A DNA stretch of 64,000 bases, from positions 1-64,000 of the forward strand of contig JAQXHN010000043.1 in assembly GCA_029007295.1 (NCBI GenBank). Reading direction: 5' to 3'. Of the stretch, positions 11,101 through 22,794 are shown one piece after another (position 1 is the first letter of the stretch; every line of letters starts with the position of its first letter). The position numbers and the translations under genes are program-made. Source of the DNA: Clostridia bacterium. Lineage in GTDB: Bacteria > Bacillota > Clostridia > Oscillospirales > CAG-272. A model generated the notes under the pieces. It had not been told where the DNA came from. It saw only the letters and a program-made list of their open reading frames with translations, and made no database searches.

Positions 11101-11472
11101 ATGAAAAAAACAAAATTTATTTCAATTTTTCTTGCGGTAATACTTCTTATTTCTTTCACCGCATTATTATCATCGGCGGCAGAGGAAGATACCGCAACAA
11201 TAACTTCGGTTACGGAAAACGAGCAGACTCAGGAAAACGAAAACAGTGTTAAAAGCTCCAAAGCAATAGCTGCGGCGGTTACGGTAGGTCTTGCGGCGGC
11301 TGCGGGAGCGATAGCAATGGCGATAGCCGTTAAACAATCCGTCGACGGAATAGCACGTCAGCCGGAGTCGGCGGGAAACATCCGTACATCAATGATGATG
11401 GGTCTTGTATTTATCGAAACGGCGATTATTTACGCCCTCATTGTTGCGATACTCATTATTTTTGTACTTTAA
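11101..11472 (+). CDS. atpE: F-type ATP synthase subunit c with N-terminal signal-peptide-like extension
   Basis: DGIARQPESAGNIRTSMMMGLVFIETAIIYALIVAI (polar loop RQP plus ion-site Glu); N-terminal MKKTKFISIFLAVILLISFTALLSSAAEED. Confidence 0.92.
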   Translation: MKKTKFISIFLAVILLISFTALLSSAAEEDTATITSVTENEQTQENENSVKSSKAIAAAVTVGLAAAAGAIAMAIAVKQSVDGIARQPESAGNIRTSMMMGLVFIETAIIYALIVAILIIFVL

Positions 11473-11487
11473 TTAGGGAAAAGTAAA

Positions 11488-11982
11488 ATGAATCTTCCGT
11501 TAAATATTGATATCCAGCAGATATTGCTTCATATTTTCAATTTTTTAATTCTTTTCGGCGGACTGTATTTTATTCTTTATTCTCCCGTGAAGAAATTTAT
11601 GGATAAGAGAGAGCAGGAGTACAGGAAGAATGACGAGAAAAGCGAGAAGCTTCGTCATGACGCCGAGGAATTGAAGCGGGAATACGAGGATAAAATATCC
11701 GAGCTTGAGCATAATACAAAGGCTATTAAGCAAAGAGCCGAAGACAAGGCAAGAAAAAGCGCCGAGGCGATTGTCTCAAAGGCAAACGCCGATGCCGAAG
11801 CAATAGTAGAAAAGGCAAAGGACAGCGCACAAAAGAAGAAGGCTGAAATAATCCGTTCCGCCGACAAAGATATTGCGGTTCTTTGCGAAGCTGCGCTTGA
11901 AAAAATTATTACCGACAGCGCAAATGAGGATTACGATTCCTTCATTAAAAGTGCGAAAGAGACGGTAAAAAATGGAAAATAA
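11488..11982 (+). CDS. atpF: F-type ATP synthase subunit b
   Basis: Single N-terminal TM then long charged helix; operon position. Confidence 0.9.
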   Translation: MNLPLNIDIQQILLHIFNFLILFGGLYFILYSPVKKFMDKREQEYRKNDEKSEKLRHDAEELKREYEDKISELEHNTKAIKQRAEDKARKSAEAIVSKANADAEAIVEKAKDSAQKKKAEIIRSADKDIAVLCEAALEKIITDSANEDYDSFIKSAKETVKNGK

Positions 11983-13700
11983 CAGCAAATCGGCTGTTCT
12001 GTATTACAGTGTCAGACCGAACAAGGAGCAGGAAAAATCGCTTTTAGATTTTGTGAAGAGCAAATACGGCGACGATTGTGCTCTCAAATTGGTTTCCGAT
12101 ATTTCCATGAAGGACGGATTCCGCCTTGTTTGCGGAAACGACACATATAATTGGAACAAAAAATCAAGATATGAACAGTTAAAGAAACGAATAAATGAAA
12201 TCTCGGCAAGCGCTGACGGAAACATTATTCCCCTCATACGCGAAAGCGTTGAAAATTGGGTTCCGTCCGTTTATGCAGAGCAGGTAGGCACCGTAATCAG
12301 CGTCGGCGACGGTATTGCGACCGTCTCCGGTCTTGACGAGGCGTTTCTCGGAGAAATCTTAATTTTCAACGGAAACGTCAGAGGAATGGTGCTCAGCCTG
12401 AGCGAGGATAAGCTCGGGTGCGTGCTGTTCGATTCCGACGGAGTTGTCGGCTCCGGAAGCAGTGTAATGCGGACGGGAAAAATAGCCGGTATGCCGTGCG
12501 GTGAAGGCTTTTTGGGAAGATGCGTCGATGCGCTCGGCTTTCCTATTGACGAAAAGGGAAAAATCGAAGCCAAAGACTACCGCCCGATAGAATCTCCGGC
12601 ACCAGAGATCAAGGACAGACAGAGCGTCAATACGCCTCTTGAAACCGGTATTCTCGTTATAGACTCAATGTTTCCTATCGGAAGAGGGCAAAGAGAGCTT
12701 ATTATCGGCGACCGTCAGACAGGAAAAACCTCAATTGCCGTTGATACCATTATTAACCAAAAGAATAAAAATGTCATTTGCGTCTATGTTGCCGTAGGAC
12801 AGAAAGCAAGCTCCGTGAAAAGCGTTTATGAAACGCTTGAAAAGCACGGGGCGATGGATTATACGGTTATAGTATGTGCAAGTGCGGCCGACAGCGCTTC
12901 AATGCAGTATATTGCTCCGTACGCAGGCTGTGCGCTTGCCGAGTATTTTATGAATAAATCCGAGGATGTGCTTATTATCTACGACGATTTATCAAAGCAT
13001 GCTGTGGCTTACCGTTCAATCAGCTTGCTTTTGGGACGTTCTCCCGGCCGAGAGGCGTATCCCGGCGACGTATTTTATATGCATTCAAGGCTTTTGGAGC
13101 GCTCCGCAAGACTGAGTGAGGAAAAGGGTGGCGGCTCGATGACGGCGTTGCCCATAGTCGAAACAAAAGCAGGCGATGTATCCGCATATATACCCACGAA
13201 CATTATTTCGATAACCGACGGGCAGCTTTTCCTCGAAACGGATTTGTTTTATTCCGGACAGCGCCCTGCCGTAAATATAGGTTTATCTGTATCCCGTGTA
13301 GGCGGCGACGCCCAGACAAAGGCAATGAAGCAGGCAACGGCAACGCTTCGTCTCGACCTTGCGCAGTACAGAGAGATGGAGATTTTTACTCAATTTTCGA
13401 GCGACCTTGACGATGCAACAAAGGAGCAGCTGAAACACGGTCAGCGTTTAATGGCAATGCTTCGTCAAAAGCAGTGTGCGCCCCTTTCCCATCATGCGAA
13501 GATAATCTATCTTGTATGCGCAAAGGAAAAATGCATGAAGAATATTCAAACGGATGATGTGGGAAAATTTCTTTGCGACGTTGTCGTCTTCGCAGAGAAG
13601 GAGCATAACGATTTGTGCGAAAGAATTGATAAATCGGGAACGCTGACAGACGACGACCGATTAATAATAACCGAAATTGCCGAAAAGGTCGTAAACGGTT

Positions 13701-13714
<14 letters not shown>
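11972..13714 (+). CDS. atpA: F-type ATP synthase alpha subunit with N-terminal fused delta-subunit-like C-terminal domain
   Basis: C-terminal ~490 aa is standard alpha (GTVISVGDGIATVSGL, GDRQTGKTS, RSPGREAYPGDVFYMHSRLLERSA). N-terminal ~75 aa aligns with the delta CTD (DGFRLVCGNDTYNWNKKSRYEQLKKRI vs typical GGvviriGdkviDgSvkgrLekLkeel). Confidence 0.93.
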
Positions 13715-15972
<2,258 letters not shown>

Positions 15973-15975
15973 GTT

Positions 15976-16404
15976 ATGGAAAACAGTATTTTTCATCTGA
16001 CCATTCTGGAAGCGGGCAGGCGCTTTTACGACGGAGACTGCGTCTCTCTTGTAATACCCTCAAGCGACGGCCTTTACGGAATAATGGCGCATCACACGAA
16101 TTTTTTTTCTGCGCTGGCAACCGGTATTGTTAAATTCACATTGCCGGATAAAACGGTAAAAAAAGCTTCTGTTGCAAACGGTATTTGCAAGGTAGAGGAC
16201 GGGCAGGTCCTTATCTTGACCGACTCCGCCGAGCTGCCCGAGGAGATAGACATTAAGCGCGCAGAAAGAGAGGCTGCCGAAGCAAAGGAAGAAATGCTGA
16301 GGAAAAAGAGCGTCAATGAATATCATTTAGCCGAGGCACAGCTTGCAAGAGCGTTGAACAGAATAAGATTAACAAGGTACAACAGCGATATTAAAAGACC
16401 GTAG
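15976..16404 (+). CDS. atpC: F-type ATP synthase epsilon subunit
   Basis: F-type epsilon beta-sandwich-like sequence (GLYGIMAHHTNFFSAL), operon end. Confidence 0.9.
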   Translation: MENSIFHLTILEAGRRFYDGDCVSLVIPSSDGLYGIMAHHTNFFSALATGIVKFTLPDKTVKKASVANGICKVEDGQVLILTDSAELPEEIDIKRAEREAAEAKEEMLRKKSVNEYHLAEAQLARALNRIRLTRYNSDIKRP

Positions 16405-16429
16405 TTTGCTCATTGCAAATTACGGTCTT
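16395..16429. terminator. Terminator at convergent atpC / SpoVB-like gene; stem contains atpC stop codon
   Basis: AAGACCGTAGTTTGC / GCAAATTACGGTCTT, 15 pairs including one G-U; flanks U-rich on both strands. Confidence 0.8.
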
Positions 16430-16464
16430 GTATTTGATTTATCAAACCGGCGAAAAACGTAATA

Positions 16465-18000
16465 TTATCGGATAGCGGATTTCAAATATTTTATGTCGTC
16501 GCCGATTATCGCTTTTGTTATTCGCAGTAAAGCGCTATAGACAAAGACTGCGAAAATAATGTCTATGGCAAGCCTTAAATTGTCGGAAACGTTTAAAATC
16601 GGCATAAGTCTGTTTTTTAAGCTTAAAACAAAATACGAAGCGATTACGGAGAACAGCGGTTTTACCACCCATTCGAATATCTTAAATTTAATATTGCATA
16701 TTTTAAACAGCCTCAGAATACTGAAGGACGCATTGATAATTTCCATTACGTAAATGGTAATTACATAACCCATTATTCCAAAGCTCGGCACAAGCAGAAA
16801 GACGCAAATAACGCTGAGAAAAGCGTCTAAAACATTTACCTTCATGGAATACAACTGTTCGCCGAGTCCCTTAAGCATGCCGTCAACCGTATGGTCGAGG
16901 TACATAATAGGAATAAGCGGGGCAAGACAGGCGATGAAATATCCGGCAACGGAGCTTTGATAAATGCATATACCGAGCTGATTTGCAGTCATCATCATTA
17001 TGCCACTAACACCGAAGGAAAAACACAGTGTAAATTTCATGCATCTTGCAATAATGCTTTCGATTCTGTCGAATTCGCACCTTGCCTGCCTTTCCGACAG
17101 CTCCGGAACAAGCAGACCCGCCATACTGCCGACAAGCGCCTGCGGAAACAGAATTATCGGAATTGCCATTTCCTGAAGCGTTCCGTAAAGAGCGAGTGCG
17201 TTAACCGAGCTTGCGCCGAATTTTCTGAGTCCCCACGGAATTATTAAATGCTCAACCGTAACCAGTCCGGAGCGAACATAAGTGCCGAGTGAGATAGGTA
17301 CGGTTATTGCCAACAGCTTACTTGTGATATTTTTTATCGGCTTATTATTTCCGAAGTGATGATGCGATTTGTCGTGTAAATACTGAATAAGCGAAAGCAT
17401 AAAAGAGGCGATTTGAGAAAGCGAGGTTCCGAGAATTACGGCAAGACATGCATATTTTGTCCCTTTAGGCGCAATCATTGAAATCAGCAAAACGCAAAGA
17501 CCTATCTTTACCCCCTGCTCAAAAAATGCGGCGAAGGCGCTTTTAATTACTCTCCTGACGGCGGAAAAATAGCCGGCAAGAGCCGATGTCAGTGAAATAA
17601 ACGGCAGAGAAACCGCAAATACTTTGAGTAAAACGGTGCATCTGTCGTCATACAGGAGCTTTACCGAAATCGGTTCAGAAAGAAAAAACAGTCCTAATGC
17701 GGAAACAAGACCGAATACAAGGGCGTATACGATGCATTTTTGCATTACGCTGCCTACTTCATCGTTTGATTCATGACCTATAGCGGCGGCGCAGAGTCTT
17801 GTTGAAGCAAAATTAATTCCGGACAGAGCCAATGTAATACCGAAGGTTCCTACACTCATGGTAAGAGAATACAGCCCCATTCCGGCGGCGCCTATTTTTC
17901 CGGATATGTATACATTGAACGCCATGGCTACAAATCTCATAACGAGGGTAGCTACCGTCATCAGAATAAGATTAAAAAACATTTCCTTTGATCTTTTCAC
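16465..18000 (-). CDS. SpoVB/MurJ-like polysaccharide flippase (MVF/MATE superfamily)
   Basis: ~14 TM protein; FNVYISGKIGAAGMGLYSLTMSVGTFGITLALSGINFASTRL typical of SpoVB family. Confidence 0.85.
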   Translation of the reverse strand: MKRSKEMFFNLILMTVATLVMRFVAMAFNVYISGKIGAAGMGLYSLTMSVGTFGITLALSGINFASTRLCAAAIGHESNDEVGSVMQKCIVYALVFGLVSALGLFFLSEPISVKLLYDDRCTVLLKVFAVSLPFISLTSALAGYFSAVRRVIKSAFAAFFEQGVKIGLCVLLISMIAPKGTKYACLAVILGTSLSQIASFMLSLIQYLHDKSHHHFGNNKPIKNITSKLLAITVPISLGTYVRSGLVTVEHLIIPWGLRKFGASSVNALALYGTLQEMAIPIILFPQALVGSMAGLLVPELSERQARCEFDRIESIIARCMKFTLCFSFGVSGIMMMTANQLGICIYQSSVAGYFIACLAPLIPIMYLDHTVDGMLKGLGEQLYSMKVNVLDAFLSVICVFLLVPSFGIMGYVITIYVMEIINASFSILRLFKICNIKFKIFEWVVKPLFSVIASYFVLSLKNRLMPILNVSDNLRLAIDIIFAVFVYSALLRITKAIIGDDIKYLKSAIR

Positions 18001-18054
18001 ATTATCACCTCATAATACTTTATTTATCTGCGCCCGTATATATGCAGTATAATA

Positions 18055-18083
18055 TTGACAAATATCAAAAACAGGGATATACT
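18055..18083 (+). promoter_or_regulatory. SigmaA-type promoter TTGACA-N17-TATACT
   Basis: Consensus -35, 17 nt spacer; 22 nt 5' of ATG at 18105. Confidence 0.75.
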
Positions 18084-18104
18084 TTTATAAAAAAGGAGGG
18101 TAAA

Positions 18105-18932
18105 ATGGCGGATTCAAAAGAAAAAATAAATATATATGCCGACTGGAATCCGTGGCACGGCTGTACAAAAATCAGCCCCGGATGCAAGTATTGCTATGTG
18201 TACAGGCAGGATAAAATGTACCAAAGCGAAAAGCCGAGCAATATTTGCAGAAAAAATCAGTCCTTTGATTTGCCTGTTCGCAAAAAGAGAGACGGAACAT
18301 ATAAAATTCCCTCCGGAAAAATAGTATTTACCTGCTTTACATCCGATTTTCTCATAGAGGACGCAGACGAATGGCGTCGGGATTGCTGGAAAATGATTCG
18401 GGAAAGGAGCGACTGTTACTTCTATTTCTTTACAAAAAGAATCGACAGATTCAGTGTCTGCATGCCCGACGATTGGGGAGATGGATACGATAATGTTATT
18501 ATCGGCTGTACAGTGGAAAATCAGGCTATGGCAGATTATCGTCTGCCTGTTTTCAAGTCCTTGCCTATAAAGCATAGGTCAATTATTGTTTCGCCGATAA
18601 TCGAGAGGGTGGATATTTCAAAATACCTTGACGGTACTGTAGAGGAAGTTTCAACCGGGGGAGAATCCGGCGTTGAAGCGAGAGTTTGCGACTATGAATG
18701 GATACTGTTTTTAAGGGAGCAATGCGTGGAAAAGGATATTCCGTTCAGGTTTCACCAGACGGGAGCTTTTTTTAGAAAGGACAACCGTCTTTATCGGATT
18801 CAAAGGGGCTATCAGCTTATACAGGCGAGAAAAGCGAATATTGATTACCGGATAGGCGAATACTTTATTCCCGAATCTGCGGCAAAATGCTATGCAAAAA
18901 AGGAAAAGGAAGAACAAAACAAACAGATATGA
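18105..18932 (+). CDS. DUF5131 (phage Gp37/Gp68-like) family protein
   Basis: ADWNPWHGCTKISPGCKYCYVYRQDKMY; FTCFTSDFL; GCTVENQ; STGGESG. SD AGGAGGG 5' of 18105. Confidence 0.85.
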   Translation: MADSKEKINIYADWNPWHGCTKISPGCKYCYVYRQDKMYQSEKPSNICRKNQSFDLPVRKKRDGTYKIPSGKIVFTCFTSDFLIEDADEWRRDCWKMIRERSDCYFYFFTKRIDRFSVCMPDDWGDGYDNVIIGCTVENQAMADYRLPVFKSLPIKHRSIIVSPIIERVDISKYLDGTVEEVSTGGESGVEARVCDYEWILFLREQCVEKDIPFRFHQTGAFFRKDNRLYRIQRGYQLIQARKANIDYRIGEYFIPESAAKCYAKKEKEEQNKQI

Positions 18933-19066
18933 CCTTTCATTCGGCATTTACCGCATTCTTTTTTCGGTAATAAGTCAAAAAATGAAAAAAATAAAAACAT
19001 TACTCATGTTTTATACATAAATTGGTGCTATAATTTTATTTCAAAATATTATCAGAGGCGAAGCAT

Positions 19067-20200
19067 ATGAAATATATCGTAAACGGAAAAATAGTTATGC
19101 CCGACGGCATAATCGAAGGAAAATCGCTGTGCTACAGCGACAAAATCGAAGGGATATGTGATAATATTCCCGACGGTGCCGAAATAATCGACGCAAACGG
19201 CGGATACATCGCCCCCGGTCTTGTTGACATTCATATTCACGGCTATCTGGGTGAAGACACCTCCGACGGCAAGGCGGAGGGTATTCGAAAAATGGCAAAC
19301 GGTATTATGAAAAACGGCGTAACATCATGGTGTCCTACCACAATGACCGTTTCGATGGATGAGATAAACACGGCGCTTGACACGGTCCGTTCTTTGAAGG
19401 AAGAGAGTAAAAGCTGGGAGGGCGCCGAAATTCTCGGCGTTAACCTTGAAGGACCCTTTATCAATCCGAAAAAGAAAGGCGCTCAAGCCGAGACGCATAT
19501 TAAAAAGCCGGATGCAAAATTTGTTTTGGATAATGCGGATATAATAAGCGTTGCCACTATGGCTCCCGAAATGGACGGCTGTCTTGACGCGATTAAGGAA
19601 ATTACTTCTAAATCCGACGTTCGTGTATCTATCGGTCACACAGACGCAACCTTTGAGCAGACGCTTGACGGAATAAAGGCGGGAGCTACGCACATAACTC
19701 ACCTTTTCAACGCACAGACTCCCTTGCACCACAGAAATCCCGGCGTTGTAGGGGCGGCGCTTTTAACGGATGTTACAACCGAGCTGATAGCAGATACCTT
19801 CCACGTTCACAAGGGACTGTTTGAGCTGGTAGCAAAAAACAAAGGGGACAGCCTTGTTCTTATTACGGACTGTACAAGAGCCGGCGGTATGCCCGACGGG
19901 GAATACACCTTGGGCGGACAAAGGATTTTTGTGAACGGTATTAAATGCCTGCTTGAGGACGGCACTATTGCGGGCAGTGTATTAAAATTAAACGAGGCGG
20001 TTAAGAACGTCCGCGATAATACTGCGCTTCCTTTTCATAAGGTTGTCTCGCTGGCGTCGCTCAATGCCGCAAGGGCTGTAGGCAAGGACGGCACTAAGGG
20101 CTCTCTTGAAAAAGGAAAGGACGCCGATATCATTATTACAGACGGTGACTTTAACGTATTGAAAACTATCATAAGAGGAGATATAAGATATGAAGCTTAA
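19067..20200 (+). CDS. nagA: N-acetylglucosamine-6-phosphate deacetylase
   Basis: APGLVDIHIHGYLGEDTSDG, NLEGPFINPKKKGAQ, IGHTDATFEQ, THLFNAQTPLHHRNPGVVGAA. Confidence 0.96.
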   Translation: MKYIVNGKIVMPDGIIEGKSLCYSDKIEGICDNIPDGAEIIDANGGYIAPGLVDIHIHGYLGEDTSDGKAEGIRKMANGIMKNGVTSWCPTTMTVSMDEINTALDTVRSLKEESKSWEGAEILGVNLEGPFINPKKKGAQAETHIKKPDAKFVLDNADIISVATMAPEMDGCLDAIKEITSKSDVRVSIGHTDATFEQTLDGIKAGATHITHLFNAQTPLHHRNPGVVGAALLTDVTTELIADTFHVHKGLFELVAKNKGDSLVLITDCTRAGGMPDGEYTLGGQRIFVNGIKCLLEDGTIAGSVLKLNEAVKNVRDNTALPFHKVVSLASLNAARAVGKDGTKGSLEKGKDADIIITDGDFNVLKTIIRGDIRYEA

Positions 20201-21566
20201 GGTTAATGCAAGACTCGATGCGGATTTTATGCCTATGGCTCTCGTATACCGCGATTTTACGGACAGAGCAAAAAAGGCAAACGGTCAGAGTCTCGTTATC
20301 GGTATTGAAAGGAACGGCGGTTTTGTTTCCGTTTTTGAAACAACGGTATTTCCTGACGGTCAAGGTCACGATGAGGAAAATCTCGAGTTTGTTGAGAGAC
20401 TTGTTAAGAGTCTTTTGTGGATTCGCGGCGGATGGAAGGTAATTATCGCAGGCTCAAGGAAAATTTACGAGGGCATTGACAAGGCATATAAGGCTAACGG
20501 AAGCCGTAAATTTGACTTTGATTTTATGGCGGGAGTTTACGAAAAGGAATTTACGGTTGAGTACAGAGATATTGAAGACGCACCCGTAAACAAGGAGAGC
20601 GCAACGCCGGTAGGAAGACATCTTGACGGCTGCAGAATCGGCTTTGACGCAGGCGGTTCGGACCGCAAGGTCAGCGCTGTCGTCAACGGCGAGAGCGTAT
20701 TTTCCGAGGAGGTTGTTTGGTTCCCGAAATTAAATGCCGACCCCCAATATCAGTATGACGGCATCTTATCCGCTATGAAATCGGCGGCAGAGCATATGCC
20801 GAGGGTAGACGCAATAGGAGTATCGTCCGCAGGCGTATATATAGACAATAAAATAATGGTTGCATCGCTTTTCCTCAAGGTTCCGAAGGACGAATTCGAA
20901 AAGAGAGTAAAGACGATGTATATAGACATTGCGAAGGAATTCGGCGACGTGCCGCTTGAGGTTGCAAACGACGGCGACGTTACTGCGCTTGCAGGCGCTA
21001 TGGATTTGAACGACAACAATGTTCTCGGTATTGCAATGGGTACAAGTGAGGCGGGAGGTTATGTCGACGGAGCCGGAAATATTACCGGCTGGCTGAATGA
21101 GCTTGCGTTTGTTCCCTGCGATTACAATAAGAACGCTATGGTGGACGAGTGGTCCGGCGATTACGGCTGCGGCGTTAAGTATTTCTCACAGGACGCAGTA
21201 ATTAAACTCGCTCCTGCGGCAGGTATAGTGCTTGATGAAGCGTTGTCGCCTGCCGAAAAATTAAAGGTTGTTCAGGGCTTGATGAAGGAAGGCGACGAGA
21301 GAGCCGCCGCAATATATGATACAATCGGTGTCTACTTCGGCTATGCGATTGCATATTATTCGCTGTTTTACGATATTAAGCATGTGCTGATTATGGGCAG
21401 AGTTACCTCCGGCGAGGGAGGAGTAATTATTCTCGAAAAGGCAAACGAAGTATTGGAGAAGGAATTCCCAGAGCTTGCAAAGAAATGCGTTCTTCACATA
21501 CCCGACGAGTCAAGCCGTCGTGTAGGTCAGTCCATTGCGGCGGCAAGCTTGCCCGAAATTAAGTAA
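20190..21566 (+). CDS. ROK-family sugar kinase-like protein with ~150 aa N-terminal extra domain
   Basis: GCRIGFDAGGSDRKVSAVVNG, EVANDGDVTALAGAM, GTSEAGGYVDGAGNITGWLNE; overlaps nagA end. Confidence 0.8.
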   Translation: MKLKVNARLDADFMPMALVYRDFTDRAKKANGQSLVIGIERNGGFVSVFETTVFPDGQGHDEENLEFVERLVKSLLWIRGGWKVIIAGSRKIYEGIDKAYKANGSRKFDFDFMAGVYEKEFTVEYRDIEDAPVNKESATPVGRHLDGCRIGFDAGGSDRKVSAVVNGESVFSEEVVWFPKLNADPQYQYDGILSAMKSAAEHMPRVDAIGVSSAGVYIDNKIMVASLFLKVPKDEFEKRVKTMYIDIAKEFGDVPLEVANDGDVTALAGAMDLNDNNVLGIAMGTSEAGGYVDGAGNITGWLNELAFVPCDYNKNAMVDEWSGDYGCGVKYFSQDAVIKLAPAAGIVLDEALSPAEKLKVVQGLMKEGDERAAAIYDTIGVYFGYAIAYYSLFYDIKHVLIMGRVTSGEGGVIILEKANEVLEKEFPELAKKCVLHIPDESSRRVGQSIAAASLPEIK

Positions 21567-21578
21567 AATAATAAAGAC

Positions 21579-21612
21579 CGGCGATGTTGATAATGCATCG
21601 CCGTTAGTTTTT
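21579..21612 (+). terminator. Rho-independent terminator
   Basis: CGGCGATG-loop-CATCGCCG followed by U-rich tract. Confidence 0.75.
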
Positions 21613-21652
21613 AAAAAATGCGGAAAAATTATTTTAAATAAAAGAATAAAAG

Positions 21653-21681
21653 TTGCATTTTTTTATTTGCTGTGTTATAAT
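21653..21681 (+). promoter_or_regulatory. SigmaA-type promoter TTGCAT-N17-TATAAT
   Basis: 17 nt spacer, consensus -10, 5' of rlmN. Confidence 0.7.
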
Positions 21682-21721
21682 ATGAAAATATAATGGAATA
21701 CTTTTAGGATTTATCGGAAAA

Positions 21722-22789
21722 ATGGATGCAATCAATTCTGAAAACAAATTAGACCTGCTCAGCGCCGGCCGCGAAGAAATACAAACGCTGCTTTGTGAGC
21801 TCGGGGAAAAGCCTTACCGTGCGAAGCAGCTTTGCGCTTGGTTGAAAAAGGGGACTCCCATTGACGAAATGTCCGATATTCCTGCATTGCTCCGTGAAAA
21901 ATTAAAGCAGTACGCTTTTGTAATTTCACCTGAAATATTAAATAAATCGGTTTCCAAAATCGACGGTACCGTAAAATACCTTTTAAAATTGGATGACGGG
22001 GAGCTTATTGAATGCGTTTTGATGAGCTATGAGCACGGAAATTCAATATGTATTTCGACTCAGGCAGGCTGTAGGATGGGCTGCAAATTCTGTGCCTCCG
22101 CACTTGGCGGGAAAAAAAGAGATTTGACCCCTTCCGAAATGCTTTCCGAAATAATGACGGCACAACGCGACTCCGGAAAACGTGTTGACAGCGTCGTTTT
22201 AATGGGAATAGGAGAGCCTCTTGATAACTATGACAATGTAATAAAGTTTCTCTCGATTGTCGGCTCTGCCGATTCTTTGAATATCGGATACCGTCACATT
22301 TCGCTTTCCACTTGCGGTATTGTTCCGAATATTTATAAGCTTGCAGAGGAGAAGCTTCCTATTACCCTTTCAATTTCACTTCATGCTTCAAACGATGAAA
22401 AGAGAAGTGAAATAATGCCGATAAATAGAAAATATTCCATAGATGAATTATTGACCGCCTGCAGAAAATATTTTGATAAAACTCAGAGAAGAATAACATT
22501 CGAGTATACGCTGATTTACGGGAAAAACGACACGTTAGACGACGCCGACGCACTCGCCGCACTTCTAAAAAAATATTTTGGCGGCAAGCCTTTTCACGTC
22601 AATCTGATTCCGGTAAATCCCGTTAAGGAAAGGGGATTTGTATCCGGCAAAAGAGCGAGAGTGAACGCATTTCGCGACAGGCTGACGCAAAGGCGTGTAA
22701 ACGCCACGGTTCGCCGACATCTCGGCGGCGATATCGACGCCTCGTGCGGACAGCTGAGGAATAAACAAAGTTCAGAAAAAGGAAGGTAA
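21722..22789 (+). CDS. rlmN: 23S rRNA (adenine(2503)-C(2))-methyltransferase
   Basis: Radical SAM CISTQAGCRMGCKFCAS; VVLMGIGEPLDNYDN; SISLHASNDEKRSEIMPIN. Confidence 0.97.
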   Translation: MDAINSENKLDLLSAGREEIQTLLCELGEKPYRAKQLCAWLKKGTPIDEMSDIPALLREKLKQYAFVISPEILNKSVSKIDGTVKYLLKLDDGELIECVLMSYEHGNSICISTQAGCRMGCKFCASALGGKKRDLTPSEMLSEIMTAQRDSGKRVDSVVLMGIGEPLDNYDNVIKFLSIVGSADSLNIGYRHISLSTCGIVPNIYKLAEEKLPITLSISLHASNDEKRSEIMPINRKYSIDELLTACRKYFDKTQRRITFEYTLIYGKNDTLDDADALAALLKKYFGGKPFHVNLIPVNPVKERGFVSGKRARVNAFRDRLTQRRVNATVRRHLGGDIDASCGQLRNKQSSEKGR

Positions 22790-22794
22790 GGCTT

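Noticed and set aside
11972-12260. Delta-like segment as a separate short ORF read into alpha by annotation error
   Set aside because: The frame is continuous with no stop, and I see no in-frame ATG between the delta-like segment and the alpha core.
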